Source: Dokdonella immobilis (GTDB lineage Bacteria > Pseudomonadota > Gammaproteobacteria > Xanthomonadales > Rhodanobacteraceae). Taken from it: a stretch of 64,000 bases of DNA. Where the stretch lies: NCBI RefSeq assembly GCF_900115085.1, contig NZ_FOVF01000013.1, positions 37,125-101,124 on the forward strand. Direction: 5' to 3'. Position 1 is the stretch's first letter; the number at the start of each line of letters is the position of its first letter. The notes beneath the pieces are model-generated. The model was not told the DNA's origin and made no database searches. It saw nothing but the letters and a program-made list of their open reading frames with translations. The position numbers and the translations under genes are program-made. Positions 54,285-63,694 of the stretch are shown piece by piece.

Positions 54285-54567
54285 CGCAGACAGCGCCCGG
54301 CGTCGCTGATATTTTGTCAATCTGAACCGAGCGAGCATCTTGCTCGCGGGACCTCCTGCGCCCTCCCCCTCGGTGCTCCACAGCACAAAATGTGATGTGT
54401 TTAACATTTCATGACTTTGGTGTAAATTCATTTCGGGGTAGATCATTCATTGCCTGAGCGCGGAAATTTCGGTCATGGGGATCCATGCCCTAGTGTCCGC
54501 GGGCGATTTCCGGCGAAGTGGGCTAACCCAGATCGTCGCGTTGATGTCCTGTGACAAGGAGTGCCGC

Positions 54568-55368
54568 ATGCAGTGCCCAGCCGCTCACAAAACTTGTGCG
54601 CGATCCGGAAGAGGCCCGCTGCCTATTCTTCTCTCGCTGCTTCTCCTCTTATCTGGCACCGTTTGCTATGCGAACGGGTGTCCGATCGGCGACTGGACTT
54701 ATTCTGAAAGTTCTCTTCAAAAGGCTCGCGGCCGTATCAAATCAACGGCGCATAAGAGTGTTTCGAGCCGTATCCAGTGCGGACTAGCAATCGACGAAGC
54801 TTTCGACGGCGCGGCAGTCTTTCCTAAGGAGTGCAGTGCGTGCGTAAGAGAGTATGTTGGATTCTTGCTCGACATGACTCAATACGAGCGACTTGCTGCA
54901 GAGCAAACTGCCTCAGCTAAGTCCCGCTCCGACTACTACGAGAGTGAGATCAGGACTCGAAGGAAGCTTGCCGAATTTCTTAGAGCGCTTCCACAAGAAG
55001 ATTGGACTCGCGCTACCTGGACGAGAAACTTCGAGGGGTTGGGAGATGCGATGGAGCGAATGCATGACGGTCACGACTATCATGTGGCGGCCACGCTTGC
55101 TGCGGACAGGGATATGTCCGTGAAGACCTTCGAAACGTGGGCGCGTGCAATCCGGTCTTGCGATGAGTGGGACTTCGTTCAAGGGCAGAACCGTGATCTC
55201 CCGGCGCTCAAAGAAGCTCTCTTGTGCGTTGACGAGTGCAAGTTAGCGCTGACGAGAATCCTAGACCGATCGCGAATAGGTGCAGTCGATGGACCGAACA
55301 TCGACCTCGCTCTGAGTGCCCTCCTGCCGGCGAACGAAGATTGTCCAATTCACCCCGCTTCCAACTAG
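54568..55368 (+). CDS. Exported Cys-containing protein, first gene of a three-gene operon
   Basis: AGGAG lies seven bases before ATG 54568. The 266-residue protein begins with a signal sequence (PLPILLSLLLLLSGTVCYAN, about 15-35) and has Cys-rich pieces (ECSACVREYVG). The body is helical: QYERLAAEQTASAKSRSDYY, RRKLAEFLRALPQEDW and ETWARAIRSCDEWDF. It should be periplasmic. No family is recognised. The next gene starts 18 bases after the stop. Confidence 0.65.
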   Translation: MQCPAAHKTCARSGRGPLPILLSLLLLLSGTVCYANGCPIGDWTYSESSLQKARGRIKSTAHKSVSSRIQCGLAIDEAFDGAAVFPKECSACVREYVGFLLDMTQYERLAAEQTASAKSRSDYYESEIRTRRKLAEFLRALPQEDWTRATWTRNFEGLGDAMERMHDGHDYHVAATLAADRDMSVKTFETWARAIRSCDEWDFVQGQNRDLPALKEALLCVDECKLALTRILDRSRIGAVDGPNIDLALSALLPANEDCPIHPASN

Positions 55369-55386
55369 ATCAGGAAGAAGAACGAC

Positions 55387-56355
55387 ATGGCTACGAGTAC
55401 TGGGTTCTCCGCTGCTCTGTTGGTCATACTGCTCTTCGCGAGTTCGGGAGTAAGCGCAGAGCCAGACAGTTCGATCCCAGCGAAAACTGAGGCTGACGGA
55501 TTATCCAAAGGCGCTACTGAGCCCGATAGTAGCCCAGCAGGCGCCCCAAACCCGTTCACGGCGTTAATCTCGGTCGAGAACCGAGGCGCTATCAGCTACG
55601 GAGATAGTGTTCTCATTTCGGTGTTGATTACACCTCTAAGAGGATGGGACCTCGAATCAGTGAGGGTTCACCCTCTTGGTGAACTTGCCACCATCTACCA
55701 GAACGCGACAGACGACATCGATCCATTTAGTCAGCAGCCTACACGGGAGCTTGGGGTCGGATGCCGAGTCGAGTCAGACACAGATAGCCACGCGCAAGGG
55801 GTGCCGTTCTTGGCAGTCTGTCAGCTGACCAGCCTTAAAGCGGGGTGGTATCGGCGGGTTGATCTCAACACGCTTTTAGGTAGTGGCAAGCAGCAATTCA
55901 GGATCCAAGTCGCAATCAGAGAGGGCATGGGCGAAGCCCGCTCGTACTACGTGTCGGGTAGCGCGGATTTTGTCAGTCCGAAGTTCGCCGTCATCCTGGG
56001 TGGATTCGCGGGAGCACTCATGTGGGCGTTGTTCCTGCAAATTTCCACGACGGACGAGAATACGACGCGGAAGCCGATTGACGGATGGACAGACTTGCTT
56101 TCTCGGATAAATCGAGCTGTGCCGCCGACAATCGCGGGCCTGGGGCTAGGACTTTGGACTGCGCTACGTAGCTCGCTGGTCGGCGGCAGCTTAGCACTCG
56201 TGCTAATCGTTCTGGCAAACTCAACCCAAGGGTTCGATCCACCCATCTCGCTTCGCATACAGGATTTTTGGGGAGGGATGTTGATAGGAATTCTGAGTAC
56301 GCCCTTGTCGAGGTGGGTGCGTCAAAAGGTCACCACTCTTGTTCCAGGGGAATAA
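55387..56355 (+). CDS. Exported membrane protein, second gene of the operon
   Basis: The 322-residue protein starts at ATG 55387 (GGAAGAAG upstream) with a signal (GFSAALLVILLFASSGVSAE). A beta-rich extracytoplasmic domain of about 170 residues follows (ISVENRGAISYGDSVLISVL), then membrane helices at about 195-215 (AVILGGFAGALMWALFLQ), 245-280 and 290-310. No family is recognised. The gap to the pentapeptide gene is 44 bases. Confidence 0.65.
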   Translation: MATSTGFSAALLVILLFASSGVSAEPDSSIPAKTEADGLSKGATEPDSSPAGAPNPFTALISVENRGAISYGDSVLISVLITPLRGWDLESVRVHPLGELATIYQNATDDIDPFSQQPTRELGVGCRVESDTDSHAQGVPFLAVCQLTSLKAGWYRRVDLNTLLGSGKQQFRIQVAIREGMGEARSYYVSGSADFVSPKFAVILGGFAGALMWALFLQISTTDENTTRKPIDGWTDLLSRINRAVPPTIAGLGLGLWTALRSSLVGGSLALVLIVLANSTQGFDPPISLRIQDFWGGMLIGILSTPLSRWVRQKVTTLVPGE

Positions 56356-56399
56356 TGTTCGGCGAATGGTGATTCCGTAGAGGGATTGCGTTACTGGGG

Positions 56400-57671
56400 G
56401 TGCGGAAGATTGCTTGCTTGTGCTCGGCTTTCGTTGCGGGTCTAGTGATTTTCGGACGTCAGGAGAGTGTAGTGGCTGATTGCAAGCATTTGCAGGTGAT
56501 CAATTCGGGGGTCGAGGAATGGAATCGCTGGAGGGAAGACAATAGAAGCGTTCGGCCAGACTTAAGCGGCGCGAATCTAGTTCTTGCCTCGGTAGGCGGC
56601 GATTCAAAGTGGGACCTAACGAACTGTAATTTGATTGGGGCAACTTTCAATGGTTTGAGCCAAGCAAATCTTATCAAGGCCGAGTTGAGTGACATAGTAG
56701 TCAGAGGGAAAGTCGAGTACGTAGATTTCTCTAGATGCAATATGCTGAACGTCGATTTTTCTGACGTTGAGTTCATAAATTGCGTCTTCTCTGGAGTGAA
56801 GGCCTTAGAATGTAAGTTTTCAGGAACAAAATTCCTAGCAAGGGAGGGTGGCGCTGATTTTCCCCGGTCATGCACCCTGGAGAGCGGAGTCTTTTCCTCT
56901 TGTCAATTCGACGGAGCTAGGCTAAGCGATTGTAAGATAACGAACGCTAGATTTGATATGTGTGACTTCAGGCAAGCTGTCGGATACCAGTTCGACAGCA
57001 ATGCACTGAAGGAGTGCACTCTTTCTTCTAATTCTAACGATGATTGGTCGGTCTTGAGGAGAAAATACACGGGTGCAAATATGGTCTTCAATTTGGTCTT
57101 GTCGGCCATCTTCTTCGCGCCATGGGCGCTTGACGCTCTCAGGTGGAGCGCGTTGAATGAGTTTCAGATGAGTGCTGTACGTGCTGTGAACTCTGTTCGA
57201 GTGGAACTAAATGGAAAATCGCGCATAGACCTCACAGACTTTAACGCACTAGCGGAAGATATTCTGGAGAAAGTTCACAGTCCGGGGATGGAGGCGTGCC
57301 TTTCGCAACGTGAGACGTCTCGATTTAGTGACTCAGGGAAATGTCTAGAGATTTGGCAGGTGATGCTCGGGGTTCAGCTTGGCTGGCGTGCTTGGCTCGT
57401 TGCATGCTTGCTTCTTTGCTACAACTTGACGCGTCTCTTGGTTACTTGGGTAGTTGCTCCGATGCGAGACGAGGAGGCGCGGAGCGGGCTTACGCCGGCT
57501 AGGGAGCTACTTTCTGCGCCATGGCCGGAACGGATGCGAAGTACCTATCGGTGGCTAATGCCGCTCCACAAGTCGTTGGTTTTTGGGGCCTGGTTTGCTG
57601 TTCTAGCTGCGCTGTGGCACGTCGTGCCGCGATTACTCTCACCTGTTTGGTTGGTTTCGGCTGGCGGTTAA
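56400..57671 (+). CDS. Pentapeptide-repeat membrane protein, third gene of the operon
   Basis: The 423-residue protein begins at GTG 56400 with a signal sequence (RKIACLCSAFVAGLVIFG). From about 55 to 205 it has irregular pentapeptide repeats: ANLVLASVGG, NLIGATFNGLSQANLIKAEL, VDFSRCNMLNVDFSDVEFIN, FSGVKALECKFSGTKF, NARFDMCDFRQAV. Then come membrane helices at about 225-245, 325-350 and 388-410. Pentapeptide repeats form a right-handed square helix; here it should face the periplasm. The function is unknown. Confidence 0.7.
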   Translation: MRKIACLCSAFVAGLVIFGRQESVVADCKHLQVINSGVEEWNRWREDNRSVRPDLSGANLVLASVGGDSKWDLTNCNLIGATFNGLSQANLIKAELSDIVVRGKVEYVDFSRCNMLNVDFSDVEFINCVFSGVKALECKFSGTKFLAREGGADFPRSCTLESGVFSSCQFDGARLSDCKITNARFDMCDFRQAVGYQFDSNALKECTLSSNSNDDWSVLRRKYTGANMVFNLVLSAIFFAPWALDALRWSALNEFQMSAVRAVNSVRVELNGKSRIDLTDFNALAEDILEKVHSPGMEACLSQRETSRFSDSGKCLEIWQVMLGVQLGWRAWLVACLLLCYNLTRLLVTWVVAPMRDEEARSGLTPARELLSAPWPERMRSTYRWLMPLHKSLVFGAWFAVLAALWHVVPRLLSPVWLVSAGG

Positions 57672-57711
57672 TGTAACGTCATCCTTGACATAATGTAACT
57701 AATATGGTTAC
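57667..57711. promoter_or_regulatory. GTTAC/GTAAC half-sites before higBA, probable operator
   Basis: GTTA-ATG-TAAC (57667-57677) is a small palindrome, and GTAAC (57695-57699) with GTTAC (57707-57711) makes a second inverted pair directly at the higB start. TTGACA at 57685-57690 is a good -35 box. HigA proteins often bind such inverted repeats and repress their own operon. Confidence 0.5.
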
Positions 57712-57979
57712 CATGATACTGACTAGAAGAAACTTCACACACTCTGGACTTGCGGACGCTCATTTCGGAATCAGTCATCCGTCGATCCCGGCTGCGGTAC
57801 AGCCACGGTGTCAACGTCTGACAGACAGTATCGAGAGCGCTGTTCGCCCAGAGGACCTGGATTTGGCAGGGAACGGATACCGAGTTTCAGGAGATGTTCA
57901 CTCGGTGAGTGTTGATGGGTACTACCGCATTACGTACGAATGGATTGATGATCATGGTCACAACATTGACTTCGTTTGA
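57704..57979 (+). CDS. higB: HigB-type toxin (RelE superfamily)
   Basis: The protein of about 91 residues matches HigB: DLDLAGNGYRVSGDVHSVSV then DGYYRITYEWIDDHGHNIDF, in place of the usual LxGDxxGxWSVSVxGNWRI. It would cut mRNA at the ribosome. The first 25 residues are less typical. ATG 57704 or 57713 may start it; both lie inside the operator region. It overlaps higA by 32 bases, the usual toxin-first order of higBA. Confidence 0.8.
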   Translation: MVTMILTRRNFTHSGLADAHFGISHPSIPAAVQPRCQRLTDSIESAVRPEDLDLAGNGYRVSGDVHSVSVDGYYRITYEWIDDHGHNIDFV

Positions 57980-58313
57980 AGAGGAACGAAAGCGCCCTCC
58001 GACTCATCCCGGACTTATCTTGAAAGCGGACGTGCTTCCTGCTTTGGGAGTCACACAAGAGCAGTTTGCAAATCTCCTAGGGCTCTCGCGGAAGACGGTC
58101 AACGAGATCCTTGGATGTAAGGGGTCTGTCACCGCGCAGACAGCGGTAAAGCTAGGGTCGCTTCTGGGGAACTCGCCTATGTTTTGGCAGAATTTGCAAG
58201 TGACGTATGATTTGTGGCAAGCAAAGCGGACGCTGGGTTTTGAAGAGATGGAGCGGTTGCGAGAGGCGCACGTTAACTTTTTGGCTACCGGAAAGTTTTA
58301 TTTCCGCGGTTAG
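57948..58313 (+). CDS. higA: HigA-type antitoxin (XRE family)
   Basis: The protein of about 121 residues has PPTHPGLILKADVLPALGVT then QEQFANLLGLSRKTVNEILG, the VapI/HigA helix-turn-helix, and a C-terminal part with NSPMFWQNLQVTYDLWQAKR. It binds HigB and represses the operon. The start is ATG 57948 or 57954, inside higB in another frame. Length is like typical HigA (about 100). Confidence 0.88.
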   Translation: MIMVTTLTSFEEERKRPPTHPGLILKADVLPALGVTQEQFANLLGLSRKTVNEILGCKGSVTAQTAVKLGSLLGNSPMFWQNLQVTYDLWQAKRTLGFEEMERLREAHVNFLATGKFYFRG

Positions 58314-58357
58314 CATTGCGGCTAGGAGATAGGATTTTTTTCCAGCTGATTTCGTGA

Positions 58358-59092
58358 TCATTCCGCTTCTAGGCGAAGAACCCGCAGGTCCTCTTCGCCG
58401 ACGATGAGCTGAATCGCTGGCAAGCCATCGTCGGCCATTCCAAGAGCCAGATGAATCAGCTGCATGAGATCGTGCTCACTGGGTAAGGCGGAATGACCCG
58501 GTGGGTGGCTATGCCACTCGCCAATGTAGCCAACCATCCCTGCAGTGCGTGCCGTGGCTTCATTGACGGCTTCCTTCAATCCTGATAATCCGCGCTCGAA
58601 CGAATCGGGATGGCTTTCACTGTCGGGAGGGGCGGGCAGGCCCATGACGATGACGACTGCCTTGACATTGAAATCATAGTAGCCGAGGAGTACGCCCCCG
58701 GTTTCGTTGGGAAGTCGCTGTCGCCGGAGTTCGCGTAACTGTTGCTTGACGGCATCGTCAATGAAAATGTCAACGTCGCCGGATGATATGCGCTGCTCTG
58801 GCATGACTGGAACATCGTGCACCTTGACAGAGCCAAGCTTAGGGTCGCGCTGCCACACACGAATTAGCGCTTCTTCGGTGCTTGCGGTAGCTTGAATCTG
58901 TTCGGATAGAGTGCTTGCGTGCCCCAGTACCCGGGAATAGGGCATCACGGTTGAAATGTCTCGACAACTCGCACCGCTCCAGAATGTACGCACCTGTCCG
59001 CCCAGATGGAATTTGCCCCAATCCGACTGGATGGTGACCGCCTGGGCCTCATCGTCTACATCAGTCCACTCAAAGCCCTCATCAACGATCAA
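58358..59092 (-). pseudogene. JAB/JAMM peptidase domain with the tail of an E1 (ThiF) domain; 5' part missing
   Basis: The frame encodes the C-terminal end of an E1-like (ThiF) domain (GQVRTFWSGASCRDIS) followed by a JAB domain: NETGGVLLGYYD and the metal site GEWHSHPPGHSALPSEHD. E1-JAB fusions act in bacterial ubiquitin-like tagging, often in phage defence. Here the adenylation and Cys parts are missing. The open frame simply runs out at 59,092 into sequence that belongs, on the other strand, to the helicase gene at 59,006. So the 5' part was lost at a junction near 59,020-59,050. The JAB domain itself is intact. Confidence 0.75.
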
Positions 59093-61090
59093 TTCGGTCG
59101 GCTGGACCGCCTCTGCGTCGAGTTAGATATTCCCGTTTGTCCCTGGCATGGCGACATTAGTGCGGCGGCGAAGCGACGATTCTTGGCGAGCCCGAATGGT
59201 GTCTTGCTCATCACGCCGGAGTCCCTGGAGGCGACGTTATGTAATCGGGGCACGTCCGTCGCGCGTATCTTCGAGCGGCTTGATACCTTCGTCATCGACG
59301 AGTTGCATGCCTTCATAGGGAGCGAGCGGGGGAAGCAGATGCAATCGCTGCTGCATCGCATTGAGACGATCATCGAGCGCACCGTGCCCCGCATCGGACT
59401 GTCGGCGACCTTGGGCGACATGCAGTTGGCGGCGGACTTCCTGAGAAGTGGTGGTGAGGTCGCCATCGTGGACGCCGATTCGGGTGAGTCGCGCTTGCTG
59501 GTCAAGGTGAAAGGCTATGAGGAGGCGAAGCCGGAGCCCGGCACGTCACCCGCGGACACAGAAGGGGAGGGTATGGCCGCGCTCGCGATCGCCCAGCATC
59601 TCTTTCGCGTCTTGAGAGGCTCGAACAATCTCGTGTTTCCGAACAGCCGGCGCGAAGTGGAGCGCTATACGCTCCATCTCAATCAGCTGTGTGAGGGCGA
59701 GCGGGTGCCCAATGAGTTCTGGCCTCATCATGGCAACCTCTCCACGGCGATTCGAACTGATACGGAAGCCGCCCTCAAGCAGAAGGGCCGCCCGGCAACG
59801 GCGGTATGTACGAACACGTTGGAACTCGGCATCGACATCGGTGCCGTCAAGAGTGTCGTGCAGATTGGTCCACCGCCCTCAGTCGCCAGTCTCCGGCAGC
59901 GGCTAGGACGCTCCGGACGACGGCCCGGCGAGCCTGCAATCTTGCGCGGCTATGTGATTGAAGACGCACTCAGCAAGACCGCAACGCTTGCGACACAACT
60001 GCGCCTGGACACCGTGCGTACGGCCGCGACGATTTCGCTTCTGCTCGAAGGCTGGTTCGAGCCGCCAGTCGCCCACGGCGCCCATCTCTCCACGCTCGTC
60101 CAACAGCTGCTCTCTGCCATTGCGCAATACGGTGGCCTATCGGCTCCGAAGGCGTACGGCTTACTGTGCGGAGCGACGGGACCATTCTCAGGGCTGACCA
60201 AGACCGAGTTTTTGGAGCTGTTGCAGCAGCTCCATGCCGAAGATCTGATCATGATGGATACGTCTCGTCTGCTCCTGCTCGGTGTCAAGGGCGAACAGTT
60301 CGTCAATCACTACTCGTTCTATGCCGCCTTCGCGTCCGACGATGAGTTCCGGGTCGTGGCGGGAGGCTCACTGCTCGGCACGCTTCCAGTCAGCCAGATG
60401 CTTAGGGCAGGGCAGCGTATCGTCTTTGCCGGGCGGACATGGCTCGTCGATGACGTCGACGATGCCGAAAAGGTCATCCACGTCTCCGCGGCTAAGGGCG
60501 GCGCACCCCCGCTCTTCAGTGGATCCGGGGGGCGGGTTCACCCGCAAGTCCGTCAGCGGATGCGCGAGATCTACGCATCCGAGGCCGCGTTGCCCTACCT
60601 CGATGAAGTAGCGCAGCGATTCGTGGACCAGGGCCGCGCATGTTTCAGGACGCTTGACCTTGGTACGCAGTGGCTCCTGGAGAGCGGAAAGGACGGAACG
60701 CTGGTGACCTGGTTGGGCGACTCGGCCAATGAAGCCATCGGCTGCCTGCTTGTTTCGCGAGGAGTGGATGCGAGTGCGGGGCAACTCGGTGTGGATGTCT
60801 CACGCGGGGAGCGGAGCTGGGACGAGATCCGGGCCTGCATCAACGATCTCGCGAGGAGCGAAGTTCCGCCGGTTGAGGCCCTACTCGCGGATGCGAAGAA
60901 CCTCCTTCGCGAGAAATGGGATTGGGCGCTTCCCCGATCTCTGCTTCAGAAGTCGTATGCGAGCCTCAATCTCGACCTCGATGACGCAATGAGCTGGCTG
61001 CGTCGCGTGAGTACACGCGCCATCGAGGGCAAGCCGCCGATGTCATCACTTGGCTTCGACGAAGCGGGGAGGGTGCTCCCATCGAACTGA
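59006..61090 (+). pseudogene. Lhr-like DEAD/DEAH helicase lacking its 5' end
   Basis: The 694-codon frame starts in helicase motif Ia (LIVYISPLKALINDQFGRLD). It has VLLITPESLEA, the DEAD-type box IDELHAF, GLSATLGD, CTNTLELGIDIGAVKSVVQI and RQRLGRSGRR, so motifs Ia-VI are present. The Walker A motif (ATASGKTEA-like) and everything before it are missing; residues before VYISPL read as the antisense of the JAB gene. Without Walker A it cannot bind ATP. It is a 5'-deleted gene, sharing one junction (about 59,020-59,050) with the divergent E1-JAB gene. The gene after it (CoiA-like) overlaps its end. Confidence 0.8.
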
Positions 61091-61980
61091 CGCTGATTCC
61101 ATTTGGATGGAGTCTCGATGGGCAAAGGCTGGTCGATGTCGCAGATGTCGCGCGCGGGTCTGCGTGCCACTGTATTTGTCCGTCGTGTAAGACGCGCCTC
61201 GTGGCACGTAAGGGTGCGCGCCGCGCGCCGCATTTCGCGCACGCCGCTCGGAAGGCCTACGACGACACCCAAAGCCCATGCGACTATTCGATATTCGTCG
61301 CAGCTCGGTCGATGCTAAAGCAATTGGTAGGCGACAGCTTGAAGCTGCTGTTGCCCGCATATCGGGATTGCGTCCGGTCCGACGTTAACGGATTCGACGA
61401 TATCGAAGAGTGGTTTACTGTTACCGAGAGCCGAAGAGTTGCGGTGACCGATGTCACGGTTGAGACGAGTCTCGATTCGACGATCGTGGACATTTTCGGT
61501 GCCATTGCCGGGTACGGCTTTGTTGTCTACTTTACGTATCCGGGGCGTTGGGTTCCAGACAGCCTATATCATCCCAAGGACTCGCGGTGCGGCGTGATTG
61601 AAGTCCGGCTGCACGGCATCGAGCGCGCTTTTTTTAATGGACACCTTTCGGGGAAGTCCTATAGGGAGGTCCTCCTGGACTTCTTGACCGAGGATTTGAG
61701 CGCCAAGCGATGGATCTTCCATCCGGGATACCAGAGCGCAGAGTCGGAAGCGAAAGCAAAAATGTCGAAGCGACTGCAGATTTCTCGCGAGAGTGCTCCG
61801 ACGAAATTGTCGGTGCAGCGGCACGCGACTCCTACGGCGGGCGCAGCGCCAGTGGCTTCGATGGCCGACTATGCGTGTGTGATCTGCCTTGCAACATGGG
61901 AGGCGCCGCGCAGTAGGGGGCCTTGCAATTGTCCGAAGTGCGGAGGGCTCCTCTGTGCCCGCGTTCAACCCTCGCGCTGA
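61081..61980 (+). CDS. CoiA-like nuclease-domain protein with zinc motifs (start codon ATC)
   Basis: The frame reads IELTLIPFGWSLDGQRLVDV then CHCICPSCKTRLVARKGARR and APHFAH, the CoiA-like start: a Cys4 site and a Lys-X-Gly...HFAH motif of a restriction-like nuclease. The C-terminus has a second Cys cluster (CVICLATWE, CNCPKCGGLLC). It would be about 299 residues. GGAGGG lies seven bases before ATC 61081, just where ATG should be, and no ATG, GTG or TTG is in frame until GTG 61201, which would cut off the Cys4 site. It overlaps the helicase stop by 10 bases, so both were one operon. Confidence 0.65.
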   Translation: MELTLIPFGWSLDGQRLVDVADVARGSACHCICPSCKTRLVARKGARRAPHFAHAARKAYDDTQSPCDYSIFVAARSMLKQLVGDSLKLLLPAYRDCVRSDVNGFDDIEEWFTVTESRRVAVTDVTVETSLDSTIVDIFGAIAGYGFVVYFTYPGRWVPDSLYHPKDSRCGVIEVRLHGIERAFFNGHLSGKSYREVLLDFLTEDLSAKRWIFHPGYQSAESEAKAKMSKRLQISRESAPTKLSVQRHATPTAGAAPVASMADYACVICLATWEAPRSRGPCNCPKCGGLLCARVQPSR

Positions 61981-62741
61981 TCGCTCTTTTTAGCGCCGCC
62001 CGGATTCTCCCTACGCCTGGCGAAAGCTTCCGAGAACGCCGCAGCGAGAATTCCGGTTGGCATGGCAATCAGACCGATGCCGGAGATGGCCGTAAGCGCC
62101 GCGAGCACCTTGCCAAGGGCCGTGACCGGCACAGCATCGCCGTATCCGACGGTGGTGAGCGTACAGATGGACCACCAGAGCGCACGTGGAATGCTTCCGA
62201 AGTACTCAGGCTGGATATCCCCCTCGACCGAATAGAGCGCACCGGCAGTGAGAATGATGACCGCACCCGCCAGGCCTACCGCGAACGTAAGCTCGTAGCG
62301 TCGGTTCAGTATCGACTCCAGCACCAGGCGCATCGCTTCTGAATATCGAAGCAGCCGGGAGAGTGCGAGGATTCGGAACAGCCGGATGATTCGGACGAGA
62401 AAACTCTGTCCTCCCCAGCCGAACAGGAATGGAAGGATGGCCAGCAGGTCCACGAGGGCCATCGGTGTCGCCATGTAGCGCAATCGTCCGCGAACACCTT
62501 CAAAGGATGGATTTGCCCCAGCGCACCAGACGCGAAGGATGTATTCCATCGAGAAGACACACGCGATGATGACGTCGATTCGATCTGCCCAGCCGCCCAG
62601 GGCCGTTTCGACCGTAGGTTCAGTGCGAGCGATGGCGAAGATGACGGAGCCAATGATGAGGACGGCACTGGCGATCTGGGTACGGGTGAGTCCGTTTCCC
62701 TGGGTGCCATGAAACGCGTGGTGTACGGCTTGGAGTAGCAT
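61965..62741 (-). CDS. Voltage-gated-type potassium channel
   Basis: The 258-residue protein has six membrane helices. S4 carries spaced Arg (VRIIRLFRILALSRLLR), and the pore loop ends in the selectivity filter TTVGYGD, followed by S6 (GKVLAALTAISGIGLIAMPT). It should be a homotetrameric K+ channel in the inner membrane. No cytoplasmic nucleotide-binding domain follows. It converges on the CoiA-like gene with a 16-base overlap of the 3' ends. ATG 62741 opens with LLQAVHHAFHG. Confidence 0.92.
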   Translation of the reverse strand: MLLQAVHHAFHGTQGNGLTRTQIASAVLIIGSVIFAIARTEPTVETALGGWADRIDVIIACVFSMEYILRVWCAGANPSFEGVRGRLRYMATPMALVDLLAILPFLFGWGGQSFLVRIIRLFRILALSRLLRYSEAMRLVLESILNRRYELTFAVGLAGAVIILTAGALYSVEGDIQPEYFGSIPRALWWSICTLTTVGYGDAVPVTALGKVLAALTAISGIGLIAMPTGILAAAFSEAFARRRENPGGAKKSDQREG

Positions 62742-63219
62742 CGAGCCCCCTGCGTTGGGTATAGCCGGAATCCTACGGCATTCACTCGCGTGTTCCGGCT
62801 TTGTGATGAAGCGCTAGTCTGGTGAAGCCAACGATTTTCTGTCGCCGTCTCAACCCGGCAACGCTCGATTAAGATTCAACTTCGAGCTCGGTTGCAACTT
62901 GGGCAGCGAGCGCACGACCAGGATCACATTCCTGCATGCCGGCCTCTCCTTGCCAACTTTCTAGTCATCCGGGCGCCGTATTTCGAGTACTGGGTGGTGG
63001 TAGGTGACTCCCTGAAGGGTAGCGGTTGCCTAAAGAGCGTTGGTAGGCATTGCAATACGCGATCCGGATATCTTGCTACGGGGTTTTGACGGCGGTATAA
63101 AGCCACGTCGGCACGCACAACGCGGCCGATGTTTGGCTCAATCGGCTCTAGCTGTTGAGTGCCTCCGCCATGCCCCATACGGCAGGTGAGGGGACTTCTC
63201 TTGCAGCCTGGATCCCTTT
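62742..63219. other. 478-base gap
   Basis: No supported gene. Open frames on the minus strand (62,924-63,364) overlap the HNH gene in antisense and lack a ribosome site. The promoter of the channel gene should be at the left. Confidence 0.4.
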
Positions 63220-63609
63220 GTGCCCAATCGTTTCGCCTCAGCACGCACGCGTGCTTTTTATCTCCAAAATGGCCAGTGCTATTATTGCCTTCAGCCGATG
63301 TGGCTGAGCGACCCTGATGCGTTCGCCGTGCGCCACGGACTTCGCCTCCGACAGGTCCGAACATTCCAATGCACGGCTGAGCACCTCGTGGAACGCCAGA
63401 AGGGTGGGAGGGGCGGAACTAACATCGTGGCCGCTTGCCGGCTCTGCAATGCCTGCCGCCATCAAGGCCGGCCAGGTCGCGCACCCTCGCCAGATGCTTG
63501 GAAAAAACGAGTGCGGCACTTGGTTGCCAAAGGATGCTGGCGAACTCTACCAAAAAGTGCCTCTTCTGGAATCTGGAATGAAGACGCACCTTCACGCCGG
63601 AATCTTTAG
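63220..63609 (+). CDS. HNH endonuclease domain protein
   Basis: The protein of about 129 residues has an HNH fold: structural Cys pair CYYC (near 20), CTAEHLVERQKGGRGGTNIV with the catalytic His, and the second pair CRLCN followed by ACRH. It could cut DNA. It starts at GTG 63220 or nearby; there is no clear ribosome site. It is a small stand-alone HNH protein, next to the IS66 fragment. Confidence 0.8.
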   Translation: MPNRFASARTRAFYLQNGQCYYCLQPMWLSDPDAFAVRHGLRLRQVRTFQCTAEHLVERQKGGRGGTNIVAACRLCNACRHQGRPGRAPSPDAWKKRVRHLVAKGCWRTLPKSASSGIWNEDAPSRRNL

Positions 63610-63694
63610 TCTCTTCTCACCTAAGCATGCAATTGGATGCGCAATCGATCGTAAGCGCCTGCTCCCGACACGTTGCGCACCGGCATGACTCGGG

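Noticed and set aside
62924..63364. 146-residue minus frame
   Set aside because: It overlaps the HNH gene in antisense and has no ribosome site.
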